Below the pieces are notes generated by a model that saw only the letters and a list, made by a program, of their open reading frames with translations, was not told the origin of the DNA and did not search any database. The position numbers and the translations under genes were made by a program. 64,000 nucleotides of DNA from Sedimentitalea sp039941015 (GTDB lineage: Bacteria > Pseudomonadota > Alphaproteobacteria > Rhodobacterales > Rhodobacteraceae): assembly GCF_039941015.1 (NCBI RefSeq), contig NZ_JBDVFI010000067.1; one strand, written 5' to 3'. Of this stretch, positions 50,739-59,150 are shown piece after piece. Position 1 is the first letter of the stretch. Every line of letters begins with the position of its first letter.

Positions 50739-53159
50739 ATGCGCACCCACGCACAGGCCGTTGTCATCGGAGGCGGAGTGATCGGTTGCTCCATCCTCTA
50801 TCATCTGACCAAGTTGGGATGGACGGATGTTGTCCTGCTCGAGCGTGATGAACTGACCAGCGGATCAACCTGGCACGCGGCTGCCAACATTCACGGTCTG
50901 CATGACAGCACCAATATTTCGCGCATCCAGCACTATACAATGAATCTCTACAAATCGCTCGAGGCGGAAACGGGCCAGTCCTGCGGTGTATTTCAACCGG
51001 GTTCGCTTTATCTCGCGCAGACCGAGGCACGCGAGCACCAGTTGCGACTGCAGGCGGCCAAGGCAAAACTCTACGATATGAACTTTTACGAGATCAGCCG
51101 GGACGAGGCCGAGCGCCTTCACCCGCTGGTCAATTTCGACGGCATCCGGTGCATCATGTGGGAGCCCGATGGCGGCAATGTCGACCCAAGCGGCGTGACC
51201 AATGCCTATGCCTCGGGCGCGCGGCAGAACGGGGCAGAGATCATACGGTTCTGTCCGGTCACCGCCACCGAGCAGCAGCCCGATGGCAGCTGGATTGTCC
51301 GCACGCCCAAGGGCGACATTGCGACGGATTGGGTGATCAACGCCGCTGGTCTCTGGGGGCGCGAAGTCGCGGCAATGGCGGGGGTTACGCTGCCGCTGCA
51401 ACCGACCGAACACCAGTATTTTGTTACCGAAACCATTGCGGACATTGCTGCCTTAGATCGCCGGTTGCCTTCGGTCAGCGACCGGGACGGCGAATACTAT
51501 CTGCGACAAGAGGGCAAGGGATTGCTGGTCGGTGCCTACGAGCGCGACATGCGGTTCTGGGCCGAAGAGGGCACGCCGTTGGGCTTTGGCCACGAACTCT
51601 TCGCCGATGATCTCGAACGTATCGAGGACAACATGATGCGCGCCATCGAACGGGTGCCGGCGGTCGGCGAGGCGGGGATCAAACGGGTCATCAACGGTCC
51701 GATGATCTGGTCGCCGGATGCCAACGTGCTGTTCGGCCCGGTGCCGGAACTGTCGAACTACTTTTGCTGCAACGGCATCATTCCGGGCTTTTCCCAGTCC
51801 GGTGGGATGGGGCTGATGGCGGCGCAATGGATTGTCGAAGGCGAGACCAAGTATGACATGTTCGCCTGGGACATGGCACGGTTTGGCGATTGGGCCGACA
51901 AGACCTTTACCAAGGCGCGAGTCCGTGACCAGTATGCCCATCGCTTTGCCATCCATTTTCCCAACGAAGAACGCAGCGCCGGTCGGCCTTCGCGAGCCCG
52001 ACCGGTCCATGATCTGCAAAAGGAAATGGGCGCTGTCATGGGGCTCAATATCGGTTGGGAACATCCGCTTTGGTTCGCGGATACGCCGGGGGTTACGGAT
52101 ACCAACGGGTTCACGCGACAAAACTGGTGGGAGCCGGTGGGCGCGGAATGCCGGATGCTGCGTGAACACGCGGGGATCATCGATATCTCCAATTTTGCCA
52201 AGTATCGTTGCGCCGGGCCGGCGGCCGAGGAATGGCTGAACGCTGTCTTTGCCAACCGGATGCCGCAAAAAGTGGGCCGCTCCTGTCTGACGCCCCTGAT
52301 CGGCAAACGAGGTGGTATCGCCGGGGATTTCACCGTCACGCGATTGGCCGATGACGAATTTTGGATCATCGGCTCGGGTATGGCCGAGCGATACCACCAG
52401 AGGTTCTTCAAACAGGTGTCGCTGACCGGTGGCACGACATTCGAGAGCCAGACTACGGCGCTCTGCGGATTCAACGTGGCCGGTCCCGAGAGCCGCGCGC
52501 TGTTGCAACGTCTGACCAACACATCGCTCGCCACCGAGGACTTTCCCTTCATGCGCAGTCAACGGGTCGAGATTGCTGGCGTCGACTGCCTTGCCCTGCG
52601 GGTGTCCTTCACTGGTGATCTTGGCTGGGAACTGCATTGTGCAGAGGCAGACCAGTTGCGCCTCTACACGGCACTGATCGAGACTGGCAAGGCATTCGGC
52701 GCCGGCCCGGTGGGCAGTCGCGCCTTGATGAGCCTGCGCATCGAAAAGGGCTATGGCTCGTGGGGGCGGGAATATTCGCCGGAATACTATCCGCAAGAGG
52801 TCGGGCTGGACCGGCTCTGCAAGATGGACAAGGATTTTCTAAACAAATCTGCGGTCGCCGACACTCTGGCGTCGCCTGCACGGGAACAATTGGTGCTGCT
52901 GGCGCTGGATGCCAGCGACACGGATGCCTCAAATGCCGACGCAACCGGCGGCGAGCCGATCTTCAAGGACGGGCAGGGCATCGGCCGCGTTACGTCAGGA
53001 ACTTATGGGTACACTGTGGGCAAGAGCCTAGCGCTTGGCTTTGTACGCGCCGCCATTCCCGGTGATAGGGTCGAGGTTATGGTTCTTGGCAAGCCTCATG
53101 GCGCTACCATCCTTGCCGAACCACCATTTGACCCAAAAGGGGCTCGGCTGCGCGTCTGA
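50739..53159 (+). CDS. Dimethylglycine dehydrogenase-like FAD/GcvT protein (copy 2)
   Basis: 806 residues. Same two-domain layout as the divergent copy: FAD fold VVIGGGVIGCSILYHLTKL (9-27) with SGSTWHAAANIHGLHD, then a GcvT-type tetrahydrofolate-binding C-terminal domain (CRMLREHAGIIDISNFAKYR; TALCGFNVAGPESRALL; VGSRALMSLRIEKGYG). AAAGGA lies before the chosen ATG; 35 more codons upstream are open but not family-like. Differences near the active-site entrance make it likely that the two copies prefer different N-methyl substrates. Confidence 0.92.
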   Translation: MRTHAQAVVIGGGVIGCSILYHLTKLGWTDVVLLERDELTSGSTWHAAANIHGLHDSTNISRIQHYTMNLYKSLEAETGQSCGVFQPGSLYLAQTEAREHQLRLQAAKAKLYDMNFYEISRDEAERLHPLVNFDGIRCIMWEPDGGNVDPSGVTNAYASGARQNGAEIIRFCPVTATEQQPDGSWIVRTPKGDIATDWVINAAGLWGREVAAMAGVTLPLQPTEHQYFVTETIADIAALDRRLPSVSDRDGEYYLRQEGKGLLVGAYERDMRFWAEEGTPLGFGHELFADDLERIEDNMMRAIERVPAVGEAGIKRVINGPMIWSPDANVLFGPVPELSNYFCCNGIIPGFSQSGGMGLMAAQWIVEGETKYDMFAWDMARFGDWADKTFTKARVRDQYAHRFAIHFPNEERSAGRPSRARPVHDLQKEMGAVMGLNIGWEHPLWFADTPGVTDTNGFTRQNWWEPVGAECRMLREHAGIIDISNFAKYRCAGPAAEEWLNAVFANRMPQKVGRSCLTPLIGKRGGIAGDFTVTRLADDEFWIIGSGMAERYHQRFFKQVSLTGGTTFESQTTALCGFNVAGPESRALLQRLTNTSLATEDFPFMRSQRVEIAGVDCLALRVSFTGDLGWELHCAEADQLRLYTALIETGKAFGAGPVGSRALMSLRIEKGYGSWGREYSPEYYPQEVGLDRLCKMDKDFLNKSAVADTLASPAREQLVLLALDASDTDASNADATGGEPIFKDGQGIGRVTSGTYGYTVGKSLALGFVRAAIPGDRVEVMVLGKPHGATILAEPPFDPKGARLRV

Positions 53160-53164
53160 CCTCT

Positions 53165-53239
53165 TTTATCTTTGTGGTAAATACTCCGGGGGCGAACGGA
53201 GAAAATCGCAGATTTTCACCGGAGGGGGCAGCGCCCCCT
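53165..53239 (-). repeat. Interspersed element, copy 5 (long form, reverse)
   Basis: Read on the minus strand: AGGGGGC-GCT-GCCCCCT, a spacer containing GAAAATC-TGC-GATTTTC as a second hairpin, then CCCCCGGAGTATTT, ACCAC and AAAGATAAA. The last block differs from the other copies by one base (ATA for ATG). It fills almost all of the gap between two converging genes, where a bidirectional terminator would be useful. Confidence 0.8.
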
Positions 53240-53243
53240 GATA

Positions 53244-54551
53244 CTACAGCGGGCGTATCTTCAACCCGGTGATCCGGTTGCCATCTCTGGCCATGACTTC
53301 GAACCGAAAGCCGTGGAAGGAAAAGACCTGGCCGATCACCGGGATCATCTGCGCCTCGTGGATGACCAGCCCGGCGATCGTGTTGGCCTCGTCATCGGGC
53401 AGGCCCCAATCGGTGGTACGATTGAGGTCACGGATCGTCATGGCTCCATCAATGATGTATTGCCCGTCATCTGTACGCGTGACCGGCAGTTCGGCATCGG
53501 GGTCAAACTCGTCGGTGATTTCGCCAACGATCTCTTCCAAGATGTCCTCAAGCGTGATCAGCCCCTGCAGGCTGCCATATTCATCGACCACCAACGCAAA
53601 GTGTGTCCGCATGCGCAGAAACTGCCGCATCTGATCATCCAGCGTCGTGGTTTCGGGAATGAAGTAAGGCGGATTCGCCACATCGGTTATGCGGAACCGC
53701 TGCAAGGGTTGGGCGTTGCCGCTCGCACCGCTGACCAGCTTGTACATCGCGCGCAAAAGGTCTTTGGCGTGCACAACACCGATAATGTTTTCGGGCTCGT
53801 CGCGAAATACAGGCAGACGCGTATGGGGGCTGTCCAGACATTGCTGCAATATGTCTTCGGGTGGGCTGGACGTGTCGATCATTTCAATTCCGGAACGATG
53901 CAACATGATCTCTTCGACGGTGCGTTCCCCCAGATCGAGCGCGCCTAGGATGCGATCACGGTCTTCCTTTTCCACAACGCCTTCGGAATGACCCAATTGC
54001 AGTGCTCCGACGATTTCCTCGCGCACCGCGAGCACATGGCTGTCAGGGTCGACCTCGACGCCAAAAACACGCAGCACACCTCGTACGAGGAAACGCACGG
54101 CCATTACAACCGGGGCAAACACCGTCACCACCAGACTGATTACCGGTGCGACGGCGGCTGCGGCCTTTTCAGAATTGATGATCGCATAGGTCTTGGGCAG
54201 GACTTCGGCAAAGACAAGCACAAGAACCGTCATAACCAGCGTCGCCATCGCAACGCCGGATTCCCCAAATGCGCGGGTAAAGAGCGCGGTGGCCAGCGAA
54301 GTCGCCAGAATGTTCACGAGGTTGTTGCCCAAAAGGACAGAGCCAATCAGCCGCTCGCTGTCTTCGGTGATCGCCAGCGCCTTTTCGGCCCCGTGCGATC
54401 CTTTGTCGGCCTGGCTGCGCAGCTTGCCGCGCGAGGCCGCCGTCAGCGCCGTTTCCGATCCTGAGAAAAACGCCGACAGAACCAAAAGGAACAGGATCGC
54501 GGCGCTGGTCATCCAAAAGGCGACGTCCATGACAGAAGAACTCGTTTCCAT
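53244..54551 (-). CDS. CNNM/HlyC-CorC family membrane protein
   Basis: 435 residues. Three to four N-terminal hydrophobic segments form a CNNM (DUF21) domain with LSAFFSGSETALTAASRGKL and VLVFAEVLPKTYAIIN. Two CBS motifs follow (VEEIMLHRSGIEMID to LPVFRDEPENIIGVVHAKDLL; FALVVDEYGSLQGLITLEDI). The C-terminal CorC_HlyC domain ends GFRFEVMARDGNRITGLKI. The family is linked to Mg2+ homeostasis; 'hemolysin' is a historical label. A second ATG seven codons later is possible. It lies downstream of xerD, same direction. Confidence 0.9.
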   Translation of the reverse strand: METSSSVMDVAFWMTSAAILFLLVLSAFFSGSETALTAASRGKLRSQADKGSHGAEKALAITEDSERLIGSVLLGNNLVNILATSLATALFTRAFGESGVAMATLVMTVLVLVFAEVLPKTYAIINSEKAAAAVAPVISLVVTVFAPVVMAVRFLVRGVLRVFGVEVDPDSHVLAVREEIVGALQLGHSEGVVEKEDRDRILGALDLGERTVEEIMLHRSGIEMIDTSSPPEDILQQCLDSPHTRLPVFRDEPENIIGVVHAKDLLRAMYKLVSGASGNAQPLQRFRITDVANPPYFIPETTTLDDQMRQFLRMRTHFALVVDEYGSLQGLITLEDILEEIVGEITDEFDPDAELPVTRTDDGQYIIDGAMTIRDLNRTTDWGLPDDEANTIAGLVIHEAQMIPVIGQVFSFHGFRFEVMARDGNRITGLKIRPL

Positions 54552-54622
54552 GCGTTGTTTGGGTATCCTTGATGATGATCCGGTTATGGGGTCACGGGCG
54601 TGACGGATCAAGAGGGGCGGCG

Positions 54623-55585
54623 TTAGGTGTCTGTGTCAGAAGGTTTGCGGCCACGGGCCAGCGGATGATGTTCCATAACCAGTTCGGTCAGTCGCTCGTC
54701 AAGTACATGGGTATAGATCTCGGTCGTGGCGACATCCGCATGCCCTAAAAGCGTCTGGATCGAGCGCAGATCGGCGCCATTGGCCAGTAGATGCGTGGCA
54801 AACGCGTGACGAAGGGTATGTGGCGTAACCTTGGCGGGGGAAACTCCACCGGCTACGGCCAGTTCCTTGATCAGCAAATAAAACCGATGCCGGGTCAGAT
54901 GCCCGGACTTGCCACGCGACGGGAACAGAAAACGTGAAGGCTGCGCGCCTTTGGCGGTGGCCTTCTCCTCGGCACTGTCCCGCTCGCCGAGCCAGATGGT
55001 GAGCGCCGCACGAGCAGGGGGCGACAGCGGCACCATACGCTCCTTGCCGCCTTTGCCGAGGATCAGGAGCATCCGTGGATCACCGCGCGCCGCAGAAACG
55101 GGCAGGGCGACCAACTCGCTGACCCGCATCCCGGTGGCATAGAGCAATTCCATCAGGCAGGTGTTGCGCAATCGATCTGCTGGGCTGCGCCCGGTGTCGC
55201 GGGCAGCGGCAAGCAGGCGGTCGACCTCGACAACATCCAATGTCTTGGGCAGACGCTTGTCCCGTCCCGGTCCCTTGATCTGGATCGCGGGATTGTCGAC
55301 ACGCCAGCCTTCTTCAAACGCGAATCGATAGAGCTGCCGGATTGCCGAAAGTCTCCGGGCGCGGGTGGATTTTGACAGGCCCTGGGCGTCGCAATGGATC
55401 AGGTATTCCTCAATCTGCTCGCGTGTCAGCGTCGCAAAGCTGATCTTGCGTCGGTTTAGCCACGCCTGCACGTTCTTGAGATCACGCCCATACGCCAAAA
55501 GCGTATTGGTCGCCGCGCCAAGTTCGGCGGCTTGCGCCTCTAGAAAAATGGAAATCCACTGAAGGCCGTCATTAGGGCCGGGCAT
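54623..55585 (-). CDS. xerD: Site-specific tyrosine recombinase XerD
   Basis: 320 residues. With XerC it resolves chromosome dimers at dif under FtsK control. Catalytic set visible: Arg in YATGMRVSELVAL, Lys in LGKGGKERMVPLS, His-x-x-Arg in PHTLRHAFATHLL, His in LLGHADVATTEIY and the nucleophilic Tyr in the same segment (IYTHV). The N-terminal SAM-like domain (FLEAQAAELGAATNTLLAYGRDL) is complete. It is three bases from the periplasmic protein gene; no integron, phage or island genes lie nearby, favouring a housekeeping role. Confidence 0.93.
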   Translation of the reverse strand: MPGPNDGLQWISIFLEAQAAELGAATNTLLAYGRDLKNVQAWLNRRKISFATLTREQIEEYLIHCDAQGLSKSTRARRLSAIRQLYRFAFEEGWRVDNPAIQIKGPGRDKRLPKTLDVVEVDRLLAAARDTGRSPADRLRNTCLMELLYATGMRVSELVALPVSAARGDPRMLLILGKGGKERMVPLSPPARAALTIWLGERDSAEEKATAKGAQPSRFLFPSRGKSGHLTRHRFYLLIKELAVAGGVSPAKVTPHTLRHAFATHLLANGADLRSIQTLLGHADVATTEIYTHVLDERLTELVMEHHPLARGRKPSDTDT

Positions 55586-55587
55586 GG

Positions 55588-57093
55588 TCAGAGTTCTCCG
55601 AGCAGCATGAGTTGCAGGGACGCTTGTCTTGCCGTTTTCTCAAGGCCGAGGGCGCGTAGAGCTGCCAAGGCCTGCGTCAGGTTTCCGACATTCCCGTCGA
55701 TCCCGGAGTCAAAGTCGCGAATCGCGACGAGCAGGGTCTCGCCAAGTGATAACTGGATCGCTCCGGTGCCGCTAACAGGCAGTTCGAAGGCTTCTGAGAT
55801 TGCAATGGCGATGTCGTTGGGCGGTGCCACCGCAGTTGGATCACCGCTTGCCAGAGCGGCGAGAAAGCGGGTGTCTGGATTTTCATTCGGCAAAGAGGCA
55901 CCGGCTATCTTGTAGGAGGACGACAGCAATCGAATGCGCCATGCAAGCTCCCGCGTCGCAGGATCGCTAAGGGCGACCTTGGCGAGGTCGTCAGCAAAGA
56001 GTTGGGCAAACGGGACCGCCAGATTGGCATTGCGCATGGCGCGCCATGCTTGCGGCAGGGTTTTTGTGACGGCGTCGGCGTCACGCGCCAGAACCGCCTT
56101 GTCTAATTTCTGCAAGGCGCTGACCCTGTCCCAAACGCCCCCCGAAGCAGATGGCCGCTGTGCCGTATAGAGGCCGAGAAGCTGGTTGGGGGCCAATGCG
56201 CCAATCCTGGTGAGGCGTTCGGCCGCTTCGATCTGGGCCTTCCAGCCCGCGACGTCGCGTAGATCGGCGGTCGCAAACGCACGTGGAAGAGATGCCGTGG
56301 GCAGTCGCTCGCCAATTGTCTCAAACAGCCGGAAGGTCAGAGGATCCGGATCCGCAGGTACCGGGAGCGGCGGCGCGTCTTCGAATACGTCCGGGCTCAG
56401 AAAACGGTCGAGCAGATCGAGCTTGGCGCGCGGCAAGAGCTCCAGCGCATGGGCGGTTTCCAATGTCAGCGCGGCGGTTTGCCAGTCGCCGCGCCGCGCA
56501 TCACAAAAGATTCTCGTCGCGTAGTCAGGTGCAAGATACGCAGCTTGCGCCAACGTCGCACACCCACGGTCTTCGTCTCCGGTCAGGAGGGTGGCGTCAA
56601 ACCAGCGCTGAAACACTGCGGCACTTTGGGTTGGGTCGGCCTGTTCCGCCAGGGCTTGTGCCGGATCGGTCGCGCCAAGTGTGAGCAGGCGGTCAATGCG
56701 GGCAAGCAGCAACGTCTCGGCCGCGGCTTTGCCATCCGGTGGGACCGAGTCGGTAAGCAGCAGGGTGTAAAGCAGTGTCTGCATCGCCGGGCTGCGGGCA
56801 ACAGGGGCGTCGGCGATCAGCCGGGCCAGATTGTCCACATCGCTGCCCGCCCAAAGATCAAGCGGCAGCCCGGTCACGTCATACGGCACCAGACCCACCG
56901 GGATGGCCGCGGCGGCAAGCACGCTGATCTGTATCTCGGGCTGTTTCGCACTTTGAACGACCGGCGGTTCCAGATGCACCGGGGCAGTGGCGTCAGGGGG
57001 ATGCTCGCCCAGCCATTCAATCACCGAAAGCGGTTCTTCGGCACAGAGCGACGCAGGCAGAAGCATCAACGCCAGTGCGGTTCTAATCCACAT
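55588..57093 (-). CDS. Conserved periplasmic protein, function unknown
   Basis: 501 residues. A signal peptide (MWIRTALALMLLPASLCAEE) leads into a Pro-rich segment and then a long alpha-helical, alanine-rich protein resembling solenoid or TPR-like repeats, with repeated short helices such as AAETLLLARIDRLLTLGA. Two Cys lie near the middle (RGCATLAQAA; IFCDARRG) and may pair. It overlaps the 49-residue membrane protein gene upstream and is followed three bases later by xerD. I recall similar roseobacter proteins but no function. Confidence 0.78.
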   Translation of the reverse strand: MWIRTALALMLLPASLCAEEPLSVIEWLGEHPPDATAPVHLEPPVVQSAKQPEIQISVLAAAAIPVGLVPYDVTGLPLDLWAGSDVDNLARLIADAPVARSPAMQTLLYTLLLTDSVPPDGKAAAETLLLARIDRLLTLGATDPAQALAEQADPTQSAAVFQRWFDATLLTGDEDRGCATLAQAAYLAPDYATRIFCDARRGDWQTAALTLETAHALELLPRAKLDLLDRFLSPDVFEDAPPLPVPADPDPLTFRLFETIGERLPTASLPRAFATADLRDVAGWKAQIEAAERLTRIGALAPNQLLGLYTAQRPSASGGVWDRVSALQKLDKAVLARDADAVTKTLPQAWRAMRNANLAVPFAQLFADDLAKVALSDPATRELAWRIRLLSSSYKIAGASLPNENPDTRFLAALASGDPTAVAPPNDIAIAISEAFELPVSGTGAIQLSLGETLLVAIRDFDSGIDGNVGNLTQALAALRALGLEKTARQASLQLMLLGEL

Positions 57094-57232
57094 CCAGCTC
57101 TACCGGCTTCCTTATCTCGGTTTGCGGCTCTGAAAAATCATAGCCGAACCACGGCCCGACATAGGCATAGGCAACCACGGCGATGAACGCCAAGCAAACG
57201 AGATACAACAATAATTTAAGCAATCTACGCAT
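57083..57232 (-). CDS. 49-residue single-helix membrane protein
   Basis: Starts MRRLLKLLLYLVCLAFIAVV, a basic cap followed by one transmembrane helix, then AYVGPWFGYDFSEPQTEIRK and an acidic end. The stop lies inside the start of the periplasmic protein gene (11-base overlap), which suggests coupled translation. The AT-rich wobble choice in its first codons (TTA, TTG) is unlike the neighbours. The conserved-looking YVGPWFGYDFS segment would face the periplasm. Too short for standard gene calling but well supported by architecture and position. Confidence 0.75.
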   Translation of the reverse strand: MRRLLKLLLYLVCLAFIAVVAYAYVGPWFGYDFSEPQTEIRKPVELDVD

Positions 57233-57311
57233 TTGGCTGCAGGGTCCTGTATCAGTCTTTTGATTAAGTTATATATGGCCTTTTCCGGAAGATCACGTCA
57301 TTCAGAGAAGA

Positions 57312-57902
57312 ATGAGCAAAAATGAGCAAAGCATGACGAAAGTGCGGTCGATTCCGCATTCTGGACGGTTGAAAAAAACCGTAGTCATGGTTGGCATGAT
57401 GGGCGCGGGCAAGACGGCGGTAGGCCGGGCGCTGGCAGCCAGACTGGGTGCGCCGTTTCTGGACAGTGATGCCGAGATCGAAAAGGCCGCAGACAGAACC
57501 GTACCCGAGATATTCGAGCGTGATGGAGAACCGTTTTTCCGTCACAAGGAAAGCCAGGTGATCTCGCGCCTTCTGGATGGGGAATGTTGTGTGCTCTCGA
57601 CCGGGGGCGGCGCCTTTCTGGCAGAAGCCAACCGTCAGATGATTTCCGAGCGTGGCGTGTCGCTGTGGTTGAATGCGGATTTGCCGGTGCTGTGGAGTCG
57701 GGTGAAACACAAGGATACGCGTCCTTTGCTGCGTACGGGCAATCCACGCGGTACCCTGGAAGAAATCTACAACAAACGCGTACCAATCTATTCGATGGCG
57801 GATCTCTCGGTTGTCTCTGACGGTCATGCGTCGATCGAGCAGATGGTGGATCGCGTGCTCGTCGTTCTGGCGACGCGCCCTGATGTTCTGGAAGTGAAAT
57901 AA
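57312..57902 (+). CDS. aroK: Shikimate kinase
   Basis: 196 residues. Phosphorylates shikimate in aromatic amino-acid synthesis. P-loop GMMGAGKT (28-35), shikimate-site DSDAEIE, then IFERDGEPFFRHKE with the substrate Arg/Glu pair, LSTGGGAFL and RVKHKDTRPLL for the lid. The N-terminal 20 residues before the first strand are longer than usual; a second ATG seven codons in is also possible. aroB follows after two bases, a common aroK-aroB operon. Divergent from the 49-residue gene. Confidence 0.94.
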   Translation: MSKNEQSMTKVRSIPHSGRLKKTVVMVGMMGAGKTAVGRALAARLGAPFLDSDAEIEKAADRTVPEIFERDGEPFFRHKESQVISRLLDGECCVLSTGGGAFLAEANRQMISERGVSLWLNADLPVLWSRVKHKDTRPLLRTGNPRGTLEEIYNKRVPIYSMADLSVVSDGHASIEQMVDRVLVVLATRPDVLEVK

Positions 57903-57904
57903 CT

Positions 57905-59023
57905 ATGCCCGAAACCGTTCATGTCGCTCTTGGCGCGCGGTCTTACGACGTCGAAATTGGCCCTGATCTGATCAATGACGCAGGTGCACGCATTGCGCCG
58001 TTTCTGCATCGCCCCAAGGTGGCGGTGGTCAGCGATGAGACAGTGGCAAGTTTGCATCTTGAGCGCTTGCGCTCTGGATTGGCGTCGCAAGGGATTGAAA
58101 TGACCGCGCTGGCGCTACCGCCGGGCGAGGCAACCAAAGGCTGGCCACAATTCAGCCGTACGGTGGAATGGCTGCTCGATCAAAAGGTCGAACGCAACGA
58201 TGTGGTTATTGCCTTTGGCGGCGGTGTGATCGGCGATCTGGCAGGCTTTGCGGCGGCGGTATTGCGGCGTGGTGTGCGGTTTGTTCAAATCCCCACAAGC
58301 CTTTTGGCGCAGGTCGATAGCTCGGTCGGCGGCAAGACCGGCATCAACGCGCCGCAGGGCAAGAACCTGATCGGGGCTTTTCATCAGCCAGTGCATGTTC
58401 TGGCCGATACCGCCATCCTTGGATCGTTGACCACGCGGGACTTTCTCGCGGGTTACGGCGAGGTCGTGAAATATGGCCTGCTTGGCGATGCGGCGTTTTT
58501 CGACTGGCTTGAGGAAAACGGTCCTGCGCTGGCAGCAGGTGACATGGAGGCCCGCGTTGAGGCGGTGCGCCGTTCGGTAGAGATGAAGGCGGATATCGTG
58601 GCGCGGGACGAGACCGAGCAGGGCGACCGCGCACTTCTGAACCTTGGGCACACATTCTGCCATGCGCTTGAAGCGGCAACCGGGTATTCGCAGCGATTGA
58701 TGCATGGCGAAGGGGTCGCGATTGGTTGCGCGCTGGCGTTTGAGCTGTCTGCGCGAATGGGGCTGTGCAGTCAGGAATGTCCCAGCCGGGTCCGGGCGCA
58801 TCTGCGGGACATGGGCATGAAAACCGATCTGTCCGATATCGAAGGCACGTTGCCATCTGCAGAGCGCCTGCTCGACCTGATGGGGCAGGACAAGAAAGTT
58901 GTGGATGGGCAGCTTAGGTTCATCCTGGCGCGGAGTATCGGCGACGCTTTTGTGACATCCGATGTGCCGAGCGAGCAGGTTCTGTCGGTGTTGTCCGACG
59001 CTTTGGCCACACGCCAGACATAG
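57905..59023 (+). CDS. aroB: 3-dehydroquinate synthase
   Basis: 372 residues. Converts DAHP to 3-dehydroquinate, the second step of the shikimate pathway, using NAD+ and a metal. NAD-binding GGGVIGDLAGFAAAVLRRG (near 101-119), the substrate loop SLLAQVDSSVGGKTGIN, and the metal-ligand regions FLAGYGEVVKYGLL and LNLGHTFCHALEA are complete. It ends 128 bases before the convergent protease gene, with no gene or clear terminator between. Confidence 0.96.
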   Translation: MPETVHVALGARSYDVEIGPDLINDAGARIAPFLHRPKVAVVSDETVASLHLERLRSGLASQGIEMTALALPPGEATKGWPQFSRTVEWLLDQKVERNDVVIAFGGGVIGDLAGFAAAVLRRGVRFVQIPTSLLAQVDSSVGGKTGINAPQGKNLIGAFHQPVHVLADTAILGSLTTRDFLAGYGEVVKYGLLGDAAFFDWLEENGPALAAGDMEARVEAVRRSVEMKADIVARDETEQGDRALLNLGHTFCHALEAATGYSQRLMHGEGVAIGCALAFELSARMGLCSQECPSRVRAHLRDMGMKTDLSDIEGTLPSAERLLDLMGQDKKVVDGQLRFILARSIGDAFVTSDVPSEQVLSVLSDALATRQT

Positions 59024-59150
59024 ACCATCGCCGAAACAGGACAGACCTGAACCAATTTGGGCTCAGGCCTGCAATGCGAGGGCGGGGCCAAATCACGAGA
59101 CGGCAGTCCTTGCGGAAGTTCTCGTGGCAGTGGCCTCGCGCCAATTAGGA

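Noticed and set aside
54623..55585. xerD as part of an integrative element
   Set aside because: No attachment repeats, phage or plasmid genes nearby; context is housekeeping (aroK, aroB).
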